A DNA stretch of 9,440 bases from positions 1-9,440 of the forward strand of contig NZER01000196.1 of NCBI GenBank assembly GCA_002690445.1, in the 5' to 3' direction. A model generated the notes under the pieces. The model was not told the DNA's origin. It did no database searches and saw nothing but the letters and a program-made list of their open reading frames with translations. The position numbers and the translations under genes were made by a program. How positions within the stretch are numbered: position 1 is the stretch's first letter; every line of letters starts with the position of its first letter. Positions 4,193-9,440 of the stretch are shown here, one piece after another. The stretch is from Candidatus Pacearchaeota archaeon (lineage in GTDB: Archaea; Nanoarchaeota; Nanoarchaeia; Pacearchaeales; GW2011-AR1).

Positions 4193-4846
4193 ATGACTTG
4201 GTGGAGAATAGTTAAACAAGGTAAGATTCTTACTCTACCTAAGACCGCTATGAGAATTAAACAGCCTAAAAAGGAGATAGAGGATAAAGACTGCAACAGA
4301 AAGTTAAAGGCGTATGCAGATAAATTAAAGAATCTCCCCCATGATTCGCTCAGACCTTGGATGCAAAATCGTGACTATATAGAATTAGACGGTAGGCGCG
4401 ACCACTATTATATGATGACGGGTTGGGGAATACATAAGTCCAAAACAGAGAACAAACAATATCATGAATTTGTTAGCATAGAACAAACCGATTTCCTTTA
4501 TGGTGAGATACCAGAGTTAGTTGCCTGTAAGTTATTAGATTTAATAGAACAACATGGAGATTCCGATACTTGGGATGGCGATTTTAATGCAGAAGGATAT
4601 AATTATGGGGTAATAAATAAAATGGAATATCTAACAGAGTTTTGGGATGATAGGTGGGAAGCAGAACGCACAGCCTATGCTATTCCCCAAGATGAAACGA
4701 TAGAACCCATACATCTAAAAAACGAAAGAACCAATTACGGAAAATATACTCCCCTAAAAAATGCAGTCTTCCTTAGACGCATAATAGAATGTAACTTTCA
4801 TAAAGTAGATAAGGGATTCACATCAGTAGATATAAGTTGGAAATAA
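4193..4846 (+). CDS. Paralogue B of the MxWWxIVKQGKILTLPKT family
   Basis: The product is 217 residues and starts MTWWRIVKQGKILTLPKT, sharing 15 of the first 18 residues with the 3083 product. Similarity continues through a basic linker (MRIKQPKKE) and DC-x-x-KL-x-x-Y-x-x-KLK, then becomes patchy until the block IPELVACKLLDL and the C-terminal LRRIIE and DISWK. The central part is rich in Asp, Tyr and Trp. A GGTG (4180-4183) lies upstream at usable SD distance. The strong conservation of the first 18 residues against a divergent middle suggests that the leader carries a shared function. No enzymatic signature is visible. Confidence 0.85.
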   Translation: MTWWRIVKQGKILTLPKTAMRIKQPKKEIEDKDCNRKLKAYADKLKNLPHDSLRPWMQNRDYIELDGRRDHYYMMTGWGIHKSKTENKQYHEFVSIEQTDFLYGEIPELVACKLLDLIEQHGDSDTWDGDFNAEGYNYGVINKMEYLTEFWDDRWEAERTAYAIPQDETIEPIHLKNERTNYGKYTPLKNAVFLRRIIECNFHKVDKGFTSVDISWK

Positions 4847-4860
4847 TTTAGGTGAATTAA

Positions 4861-4989
4861 ATGACACTACCGGAGAAAGTTATTTACGAGCAATCCTTAT
4901 ATGGGGGTGGCTCACCTACGCACAATGTAGGGAATCCTATACATACTTCTACCGAATCTAATTTGGTTTATATTATGTTGGTGGTCTAA
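4861..4989 (+). CDS. 42-aa hypothetical micro-protein
   Basis: AGGTGA (4850-4855) lies five bases before the ATG, and its TAA overlaps the next ATG by one base (TAATG), so it fits the coupled arrangement. The peptide has a polar Gly/Asn/Thr-rich centre (YGGGSPTHNVGNPIHTSTES) and a short hydrophobic end (LVYIMLVV), which may associate with membrane or a protein surface. The terminal LVV codons (TTGGTGGTC) supply the SD of the next gene. No family is recognised. Confidence 0.55.
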   Translation: MTLPEKVIYEQSLYGGGSPTHNVGNPIHTSTESNLVYIMLVV

Positions 4990-5678
4990 TGGTTGATTAC
5001 AGAAAGATTATCGAAGGTAGTCGCTATGCTACTATATTTGATAGAATGGATGGCGGTAGAGGGCTATTGGCCGCAGCACAGTCTTTTGTTTCTAAAGCAC
5101 ATGCAAAACTAGGGGAGATGGAAACTAAGAAGTTAAGTGTAGAAGAGCAAGATAATGCAGTAGAACCTATGGTTGGAACTCCTATTACTATGGTTATGTC
5201 TAGTGTAACAGCAATGGAAGAAATAGAAGATGTTGTTGTAGATATGCCTGATTATGATAAAAGCAGTGAAATGTTGTCTAGTAGCCTTCAGGACTTCTTA
5301 AAGAACTTGGGAATATTTGATGCTATAAAAATAGACATGACTCAGAATCTAAAGGAACACCTGTTGGCTAATTGGATAACAGACGGTATGACTAATACTG
5401 AGCAGTTAGCAGTAAAGCAAGAGATTAACGAAATGGTAGAGTTGTTAGGCAATACGCCTGAGTTTGAGAACTATGTGGGTCATTGTATTATGGCTACTTT
5501 AGATACCTTGGCTAGAGAACAACTAGATGAAATGGGTGGAATAGAAGATGCTATGGCAACAGACCCAACACCAAGAAAAGATGTTACTGGTGATTTTGAC
5601 CCTAGTGATGAAGAGGCTTGGAAAGATAGTATGAGAGAATGGAAATCAGAGAGTTGGAAAGACACGATGAGGAATTAG
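4989..5678 (+). CDS. Acidic 229-aa protein with C-terminal WKD[ST]MR repeats
   Basis: The protein is strongly acidic and mostly helical, beginning MVDYRKIIEGSRYATIF, where Tyr replaces the Trp of the neighbours' motif. Residues 15-40 are Gly/Ala-rich, and residues 65-100 carry Met/Val-rich stretches. The C-terminus contains two copies of a heptad-like unit: A-W-K-D-S-M-R (210-216) and S-W-K-D-T-M-R (222-228), ending one residue later. SWKD is also the N-terminal motif of the gene at 9412, so this protein seems to carry the tag at its C-terminus. An acidic helical protein beside candidate structural genes could be a scaffold or chaperone, but nothing proves it. GGTGG at 4979-4984 is the SD. 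Confidence 0.85.
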   Translation: MVDYRKIIEGSRYATIFDRMDGGRGLLAAAQSFVSKAHAKLGEMETKKLSVEEQDNAVEPMVGTPITMVMSSVTAMEEIEDVVVDMPDYDKSSEMLSSSLQDFLKNLGIFDAIKIDMTQNLKEHLLANWITDGMTNTEQLAVKQEINEMVELLGNTPEFENYVGHCIMATLDTLAREQLDEMGGIEDAMATDPTPRKDVTGDFDPSDEEAWKDSMREWKSESWKDTMRN

Positions 5679-5679
5679 T

Positions 5680-5817
5680 ATGAGTTGGTTCGATACACTA
5701 AAGATGACTGGGGCAGTAACTACTACTTCAACAGGAACAGCACCACTATTCAATAATAAGGCTATACGCGGGAGGAAGAAGCGTGGCAAGAAAAAGAAAG
5801 AAAGTCAAGAAAGATAA
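5680..5817 (+). CDS. 45-aa protein with W-motif (MSWFDTLK) and basic tail
   Basis: The start is supported by GAGG (5669-5672), seven bases upstream, and by the N-terminal motif MSWFDTLKM. A low-complexity Thr/Ser linker (residues 14-20) leads to a Lys/Arg-rich tail (GRKKRGKKKKESQER), which suggests nucleic-acid binding or charge interaction with an acidic partner such as the preceding protein. The last 35 bases overlap the 5783 gene in another frame, and both frames encode basic residues there. No known family is recognised; the layout of short tag plus polycation is the notable point. Confidence 0.7.
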   Translation: MSWFDTLKMTGAVTTTSTGTAPLFNNKAIRGRKKRGKKKKESQER

Positions 5818-6859
5818 AGTCAAATACAAACTAGGAGATGGTATCTCCGAAGTTAGTTACAAAGGAGACGATGCTCTTACTGCTTGGAAAGAATGGGTAG
5901 AAAAGGCAAAGAGCATATCTGGTGATACAATGGGGGTTCAAACATTTACTGGTAGCCTTTATGAGATGTTAGCACAACACGGAATAGTAGGTAGAATAAT
6001 GGGTAATTCAGGCCCAAAAGAAACTCCCGGATTAGGTAAGGAATTAGAGGCATTAAATACATTATTTACTGAACCTGATTTCAGCAAAGAACAAATGAAT
6101 TCATTACAGTCTGTAATCGACATAATATTTAGTCATGGAAAAGAACAGGGAGACTTAAATCCTAGAAATATTAAGTTTGATGGAATAGACAAAATTAAGC
6201 GAGCGCAAGGAACAGCAACTAAAAAGCCTGTGTATGGTCATTATAGGACTCCTAAGTATGTTCGGTATCGTAGAATAGTTAGAGGGAAAGAAGAACAAGA
6301 TGCTGTAGATAAAACATGGTTTAGTCCTAATAAGGGAGAAGCAATGCCTCCTATGTGGCAAGCAATTTATGGTGATGGAAGTAAAGCACCTTTTGATGGC
6401 GTTAAGGGATTAGCCCATATTCTAACTAAAGGACTCAAAATGCTAAATGAAGCAGAACATAGCATTACCAAAGATGGGCCAGTTAAGATTGAGCAGCAGG
6501 GTGCAGCAGAGAAGGCATATAATGGTCTTGGAGAAATAAGAGCAATGATGAATGCTATGGCTAAGGATGATGAATTCACAACGAGTAAAGGTAATTTCGC
6601 AACAACTAGGGCTAGAACTAGATTAATGAGTGTTCCAATATCTACACACACTAATGCTGAAAGCCAGACAGTTAAAGCATTATTGGGAGCAATAGGACAA
6701 CCCGGAAGAATAGACGATTTCTACATATACATTTCAAGAAGGCAGGTAAATCACATGGCTAAATTAGCAGGGTGGAAGCCACCTGAAAAAGAAGAAGTTA
6801 AAACTAGTGCAGATATTGAGATTAGAGATTGGAGAACAGTAATGAAGGTGATGGTATGA
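5783..6859 (+). CDS. Hypothetical 358-aa protein, basic N-terminus, motif-like C-terminus
   Basis: This is the largest gene in the window. GTG 5783 is the start: GGGAGG (5770-5775) lies seven bases upstream and no earlier in-frame start is better. The first 18 residues are Lys/Arg-rich (MARKRKKVKKDKVKYK). The body is a soluble mixed fold, with Gly-rich turns around residues 70-85 and an Arg/Tyr-rich patch near 150-168 (YGHYRTPKYVRYRRIVRG). The final residues D349-W-R-T-V-M-K355 followed by VMV resemble the N-terminal tag DWWTIIK of the 2724 product. A virion or assembly protein would fit its size and position, but no family is recognised. The stop overlaps the next ATG (ATGA 6856-6859). Confidence 0.85.
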   Translation: MARKRKKVKKDKVKYKLGDGISEVSYKGDDALTAWKEWVEKAKSISGDTMGVQTFTGSLYEMLAQHGIVGRIMGNSGPKETPGLGKELEALNTLFTEPDFSKEQMNSLQSVIDIIFSHGKEQGDLNPRNIKFDGIDKIKRAQGTATKKPVYGHYRTPKYVRYRRIVRGKEEQDAVDKTWFSPNKGEAMPPMWQAIYGDGSKAPFDGVKGLAHILTKGLKMLNEAEHSITKDGPVKIEQQGAAEKAYNGLGEIRAMMNAMAKDDEFTTSKGNFATTRARTRLMSVPISTHTNAESQTVKALLGAIGQPGRIDDFYIYISRRQVNHMAKLAGWKPPEKEEVKTSADIEIRDWRTVMKVMV

Positions 6860-6969
6860 AATGGTTTAATATAGTAAAAAAAGATAAAACTAATTGGAAA
6901 CAATTAGATGAAATGTTTGGTGGTGGAGATAGTGAAGCCGATTTCAAAGAAGTAGAAGAAGAGGAATAA
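6856..6969 (+). CDS. 37-aa W-motif micro-protein with acidic tail
   Basis: MKWFNIVKKD carries the shared motif, followed by NWKQLDEMFGGG and an acidic tail ending EVEEEE. AGGTGA (6846-6851) precedes the ATG, and the start overlaps the previous stop (ATGA). The tag makes up about a quarter of the protein, the highest proportion among the clearly supported members, so the remaining acidic stretch is presumably its payload. The terminal Glu codons supply GAGG (6961-6964), the SD for the next gene. Confidence 0.7.
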   Translation: MKWFNIVKKDKTNWKQLDEMFGGGDSEADFKEVEEEE

Positions 6970-6971
6970 TA

Positions 6972-7628
6972 ATGGTAACTAGAAAACGCTGTTCTCTGTG
7001 TAATCACACAGATAGAGATGAGATAGAAAGAAGGCTTGAAGTAATGGAAGTTCCAGCAGATGCTATAGATAATGAGAATGATTGGCCTAGTGGTACGACT
7101 TCAAGGCATCAAAGGAACCACATGGGCAATTATGTTAATTCTTCTAACCCAAGGTGTGCGTTATGCACTAGCCCTATACGACAAGAACTAGAGTCGCAGT
7201 TACACGAAGGCAATTTAACCCCTACCTTAGCGGCAGAAATAGTTGGTTCTAGTGAAGACCAAGTAGTAAGGCATGTTAAGAATCATCTACAACCATTGGT
7301 GCAAAAGGCTGCGGCTAATCTGATTGCAATTAAAGAAGTGGATGAAGTAGATACTCTTTCAAATAACATATCTAGATTGGAAGACAAGATTGATGAGTTG
7401 TTCGACCAAGACGAAATGAATCCTAAGTATATTGATAGCCTCACTAAATTGGCTAAAGAGATACGAGAGAGCCTTAGATATTTGATGGAATTCAAGGGTA
7501 AGTTGGTGCATAAGAGGCAAGATACTATTATCATTGCCCAAATGCAAATCGTTCAAGAAGTGTTAGCACAGAATCATCCACAGGTATGGTTAGATGTTAA
7601 GAGTAAATTAGAGGAGAAAATGCAATGA
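6972..7628 (+). CDS. Double zinc-knuckle/HTH protein, small-terminase-like
   Basis: The product is 218 residues with two tandem modules: C7-x2-C10 ... H46-x3-H50 and C62-x2-C65 ... H101-x3-H105. The second contains R-x-E-L-E-x-x-L ... A-A-E-I-V-G-S-S-E-D-Q-V-V-R-H-V-K-N-H-L, a zinc-capped helix-turn-helix pattern. A coiled coil follows (about residues 125-185), with SLTKLAKEIRESLRYLMEFK, which resembles the oligomerisation helices of many phage proteins annotated as small terminase or DNA-binding subunits. The likely role is recognition of viral DNA, for packaging or as a regulator. Module 1 has a longer, degenerate middle. It lacks the W-motif. GAGG (6961-6964) is the SD. The family assignment comes from pattern memory and not from a search. 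Confidence 0.8.
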   Translation: MVTRKRCSLCNHTDRDEIERRLEVMEVPADAIDNENDWPSGTTSRHQRNHMGNYVNSSNPRCALCTSPIRQELESQLHEGNLTPTLAAEIVGSSEDQVVRHVKNHLQPLVQKAAANLIAIKEVDEVDTLSNNISRLEDKIDELFDQDEMNPKYIDSLTKLAKEIRESLRYLMEFKGKLVHKRQDTIIIAQMQIVQEVLAQNHPQVWLDVKSKLEEKMQ

Positions 7629-8056
7629 GTTGGCAAACTATATTAAAAAGAGTTCCTGAAGGATATAGGGAAGCAGCAGGTTGTATAGTTTTCAAAGGAG
7701 ACAAAGTGCTTTTGATGCGCCGTTCTGTTAAAGAAACTTCTATGCATGGTATGTATGAATTACCCGGTGGTAAATTGGAAGAAGATGAAACACCCAAAGA
7801 AACTGCTATTGTTGAAACTGAGGAAGAGGCTGGCATTAGAGTTAGCATAGATAAAACATTAGTGCCACATAAAGATGATAAAATGAAAAAGGTTTATCAT
7901 GGTTTTACTGCAAGTGTGGGTGAAGATGTTGAACCTGTTTTGTCGGAAGAACATGATGGATATAAATGGATTACTATTGAAGATGCATTGTCCATGAAAG
8001 AACCACTAAGTCACCACGCTAAATTCCTATTTGGACAATTAAAAGGAAGTGAATAA
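7625..8056 (+). CDS. Nudix hydrolase (MutT-like) with W-motif leader
   Basis: The product is 143 residues. Leader MSWQTILKR precedes a Nudix domain starting near residue 14 (REAAGCIVFKGDKVLLMRRS). The Nudix box is G49-x5-E55-x7-V63-E64-T65-E66-E67-E68-A69-G70-I71: the metal-binding E64, E67 and E68 are present, but the usual Arg of REUxEE is Val63 and the following hydrophobic position is Thr. GMYELPGGK is typical of MutT/NUDT-type enzymes that hydrolyse nucleoside diphosphate derivatives such as (oxidised) dNTPs; the substrate is not predictable. ATG 7625 overlaps the previous stop (ATGA) with GAGGAG (7611-7616) as SD. Nudix domains do not need this leader, so it is an added tag. Confidence 0.92.
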   Translation: MSWQTILKRVPEGYREAAGCIVFKGDKVLLMRRSVKETSMHGMYELPGGKLEEDETPKETAIVETEEEAGIRVSIDKTLVPHKDDKMKKVYHGFTASVGEDVEPVLSEEHDGYKWITIEDALSMKEPLSHHAKFLFGQLKGSE

Positions 8057-8281
8057 ATGAAGTGGAAAACAATATTGAAAGACTCAGCAAGAGCAACGAG
8101 TGAAGGAGAATGCCCTAATTGTGGTAGTGAAGTATCGGGATATATGCATTATCTTGATGATTATGATGTGATTTATAGATGCACTAAGGCTGTTGCAAAT
8201 AAATTTAAAGGTAAATATGCAGACTGTTATCCTATGGGTGATAACCAAAATATGAATGAGCCGCCAAAGAAGGGTGAATAA
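8057..8281 (+). CDS. 74-aa zinc-ribbon protein with W-motif leader
   Basis: MKWKTILKD is followed by C19-P-N-C22-G, then C42 and C57, four cysteines that could bind one zinc in a ribbon-like fold. The CPNCG knuckle is typical of zinc ribbons; the second pair (YRC ... ADC, 15 apart) is unusually wide. A hydrophobic strand (YDVIYRC) lies between them. The C-terminus is polar (MNEPPKKGE). ATG follows the Nudix stop directly with GGAAGTGA (8045-8052) upstream. The role is unknown; nucleic-acid or protein binding is likely for this fold class. Confidence 0.85.
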   Translation: MKWKTILKDSARATSEGECPNCGSEVSGYMHYLDDYDVIYRCTKAVANKFKGKYADCYPMGDNQNMNEPPKKGE

Positions 8282-8282
8282 A

Positions 8283-8591
8283 ATGAGTTGGTTTGATATA
8301 TTAAAAGCAGATAGCGTAGGTAAACTAACCAAGGGTCTAAAAAAATTATTAAAGAAAGGATACCATAAGAGATTGACTCTGGTAGATTGGGAACAGGGAA
8401 GTAGAAACCTAAAATTGAAAATTAGAAGTAATATAACTGACAATGAAATTATCCTTATCGCGTCTATATCTCCCAAAGATTCAGGGGCATGGCTTAACAC
8501 TCAAAAGAAATTCATGACGAGGAATTTTAAGGAACAAAAGGACGAAGACATAACACCCTACATGGATAAAAACTGGAGGCCAGAAGAATGA
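8283..8591 (+). CDS. 102-aa basic protein with W-motif (MSWFDILK)
   Basis: ATG 8283 is chosen over an in-frame ATG at 8256 because the motif begins at the former and GGTGA (8273-8277) precedes it; the earlier ATG would overlap the upstream gene by 26 bases and put nine residues before the motif. After the leader the protein has a Lys-rich helix (KLTKGLKKLLKKGYHKR) and then probable beta strands (LKLKIRSN, EIILIASIS). A basic helix next to a small beta domain could bind nucleic acid or an acidic partner. No family is recognised. It overlaps the next gene as ATGA. Confidence 0.8.
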   Translation: MSWFDILKADSVGKLTKGLKKLLKKGYHKRLTLVDWEQGSRNLKLKIRSNITDNEIILIASISPKDSGAWLNTQKKFMTRNFKEQKDEDITPYMDKNWRPEE

Positions 8592-9406
8592 GTTGGACAC
8601 AAGAAATACAGAAAATGGCAAGGATGATAAATAATTATGATAGTTTACCTCCTGAAACCAAAGCAAAAGTAGATGAAAAATATGCAGAAGAAGTTGCTAA
8701 TAAAGTAAAGTCAACTGTTAAGAAAAGAGGACAAATTAGATTAAATAAATCTTCAATAGAAAAGATTGAGAAAGAACTTCTTGAAATGAAATTAACTAAT
8801 ACTTATTTTATAAATAATAACTGGGGTTTTGAAGGTGGATTTAGAGTAATGGGCTACTCACCTAAAGATGTTCATATAGGAGAAAAGCAAATGAGAATGG
8901 TAAATGCTAGAGCATGGCCTAAAGATACTCCTTTACCTCCACCTGATGAAGAAATTATTATTGAACCTACTTTCTATGAAGCACTAGAAGAAGAAATTAA
9001 ACAGATAGGTCAACCGATGAGATACCGTGAAAGGAGAGATGCATGGGAAGATGCACTTGCCAAGATAGAAAGATATGTTATAGCCAATGTAAATACTCTT
9101 ACTCAAAATGATGTAAAAGCACTTGAAAATGTAAAAGAAATAATGTCAGGCGGAGATTATAAAACATATACTTATGAAGACCCCAACACAGGCGAAACAA
9201 AAATAGGGAGGGGTTCTGATAAAACAGGCGCAAAAGGCCGCCATATAAATAAGATTAATGAATTAATTGAAGCAGTTAGTAATATGATGACTAAATCTGA
9301 ACTTAAGTCATGGCAAAAGACTTTGAAAGCAAAGGAGTCTCTAGCAGATTATATTGTCCAAGTATTGGAAGAAATGGGAATAGACCCAAAAGCACTTAAG
9401 AGATGA
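8588..9406 (+). CDS. 272-aa helical protein, weak N-terminal and second C-terminal motif
   Basis: The start ATG (ATGA overlap, GGAGG 8575-8579) gives MSWTQEIQKM, a weak variant of the shared motif. A long charged helical region covers residues 20-70 (KVDEKYAEEVANKVKSTVKKR ... IEKELLEMKL). A central segment around residues 72-120 has aromatic and proline-rich parts (NNWGFEGGFRVMGYSP, DTPLPPPDEE). The C-terminal helices include S241-W-Q-K-T-L-K247, which closely resembles the Nudix leader SWQTILK. The intact-looking tag near the C-terminus may compensate for the weak N-terminal copy. No enzyme signature is visible. A structural or assembly role is a guess. Confidence 0.85.
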   Translation: MSWTQEIQKMARMINNYDSLPPETKAKVDEKYAEEVANKVKSTVKKRGQIRLNKSSIEKIEKELLEMKLTNTYFINNNWGFEGGFRVMGYSPKDVHIGEKQMRMVNARAWPKDTPLPPPDEEIIIEPTFYEALEEEIKQIGQPMRYRERRDAWEDALAKIERYVIANVNTLTQNDVKALENVKEIMSGGDYKTYTYEDPNTGETKIGRGSDKTGAKGRHINKINELIEAVSNMMTKSELKSWQKTLKAKESLADYIVQVLEEMGIDPKALKR

Positions 9407-9440
9407 GTAATATGAGTTGGAAGGACATTCTCAAAGCCCC
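9403..9440 (+). CDS. Start of a further W-motif gene (MSWKDILKA), partial
   Basis: The frame runs off the right edge. Two in-frame starts exist: ATG 9403, which overlaps the previous stop as ATGA, and ATG 9412, where the shared motif begins (MSWKDILKA). The motif argues for 9412, whereas the junction style used elsewhere argues for 9403. No strong SD is seen. Codons GAC, CTC and GCC are more GC-rich than in the neighbouring genes, as in the gene fragment at the left edge, so this may be a more highly expressed gene. The product cannot be named from nine codons. Confidence 0.75.
   Translation, partial: MSNMSWKDILKA

Noticed and set aside
6155..6651. Two minus-strand open frames inside the 5783 gene
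   Set aside because: They are antisense shadows with composition typical of reversed AT-rich coding sequence and no initiation signals.
8256..8282. Earlier ATG at 8256 for the 8283 gene
   Set aside because: It would add nine residues before the conserved MSWFDILK and overlap the upstream gene by 26 bases; ATG 8283 has GGTGA upstream.
8084..8500. 138-codon hydrophobic open frame on the minus strand
   Set aside because: It is the antisense of two well-supported + strand genes with SDs, a zinc ribbon and the W-motif. The hydrophobicity comes from reading Lys/Glu-rich codons backwards.

Overview
The window looks like part of a tailed-virus-type or proviral genome, most likely infecting an archaeon. 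All genes are on the + strand, and most are packed into runs with ATGA or TAATG stop/start overlaps behind Shine-Dalgarno (SD) sequences. The DNA is AT-rich, Arg is mostly AGA/AGG and Ile is often ATA. Many products are tiny, and several have two-Cys zinc knuckles. Only three products resemble known families: a Nudix hydrolase, a double zinc-knuckle small-terminase-like protein, and a zinc ribbon. A marine archaeal virus is my best guess from the style of the short proteins. No hallmark gene (capsid, portal, large terminase, polymerase) is complete here, so the host is inference.

Layout. (a) 1-99 is the 3' end of a gene with higher GC and C-ending codons, possibly a highly expressed structural gene. 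Two back-to-back hairpins follow (103-158). (b) 185-2276 is a roughly 2.1 kb block bounded by a 27-bp inverted repeat (24/27 identical). It holds six overlapping or adjacent small genes (245-1979) of unknown function and a noncoding tail. (c) 1980-2634 is a 655-bp noncoding stretch containing the right inverted repeat, a T-rich tract, an AT-rich palindrome and several possible stems. (d) 2635-9440 is a long run of 18 genes: a small hydrophobic peptide, a paralogous pair (3083 and 4193) separated by micro-genes, two larger unknown proteins (4989 and 5783), a small-terminase-like protein (6972), a Nudix enzyme (7625), a zinc ribbon (8057), unknowns at 8283 and 8588, and the first codons of another gene at the right edge.

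The most striking signal is a short peptide shared by otherwise unrelated genes in (d). Ten genes start with M-x-W-x-x-[ITE]-[ILV]-K or a close variant (MSWQTILK, MKWKTILK, MSWFDILK, MNWWTIVK, MSWKDILK and others). The two large proteins without it at the N-terminus (4989, 5783) carry look-alikes at the extreme C-terminus (SWKDTMRN; DWRTVMKVMV). Codons vary synonymously, so the peptide and not the DNA appears to be conserved. No gene of block (b) has it. I suggest a portable docking or packaging tag, by analogy with the capsid-targeting peptides of phage T4 internal proteins or encapsulin cargo peptides. That role is inference.

How the genes may work together. The zinc-knuckle protein may recognise DNA for packaging. 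The Nudix enzyme, zinc ribbon and basic or acidic small proteins would form a tagged cohort that is co-expressed and perhaps delivered to one place, such as the virion interior or an assembly site. The inverted-repeat block looks like a separate regulatory or mobile cassette.
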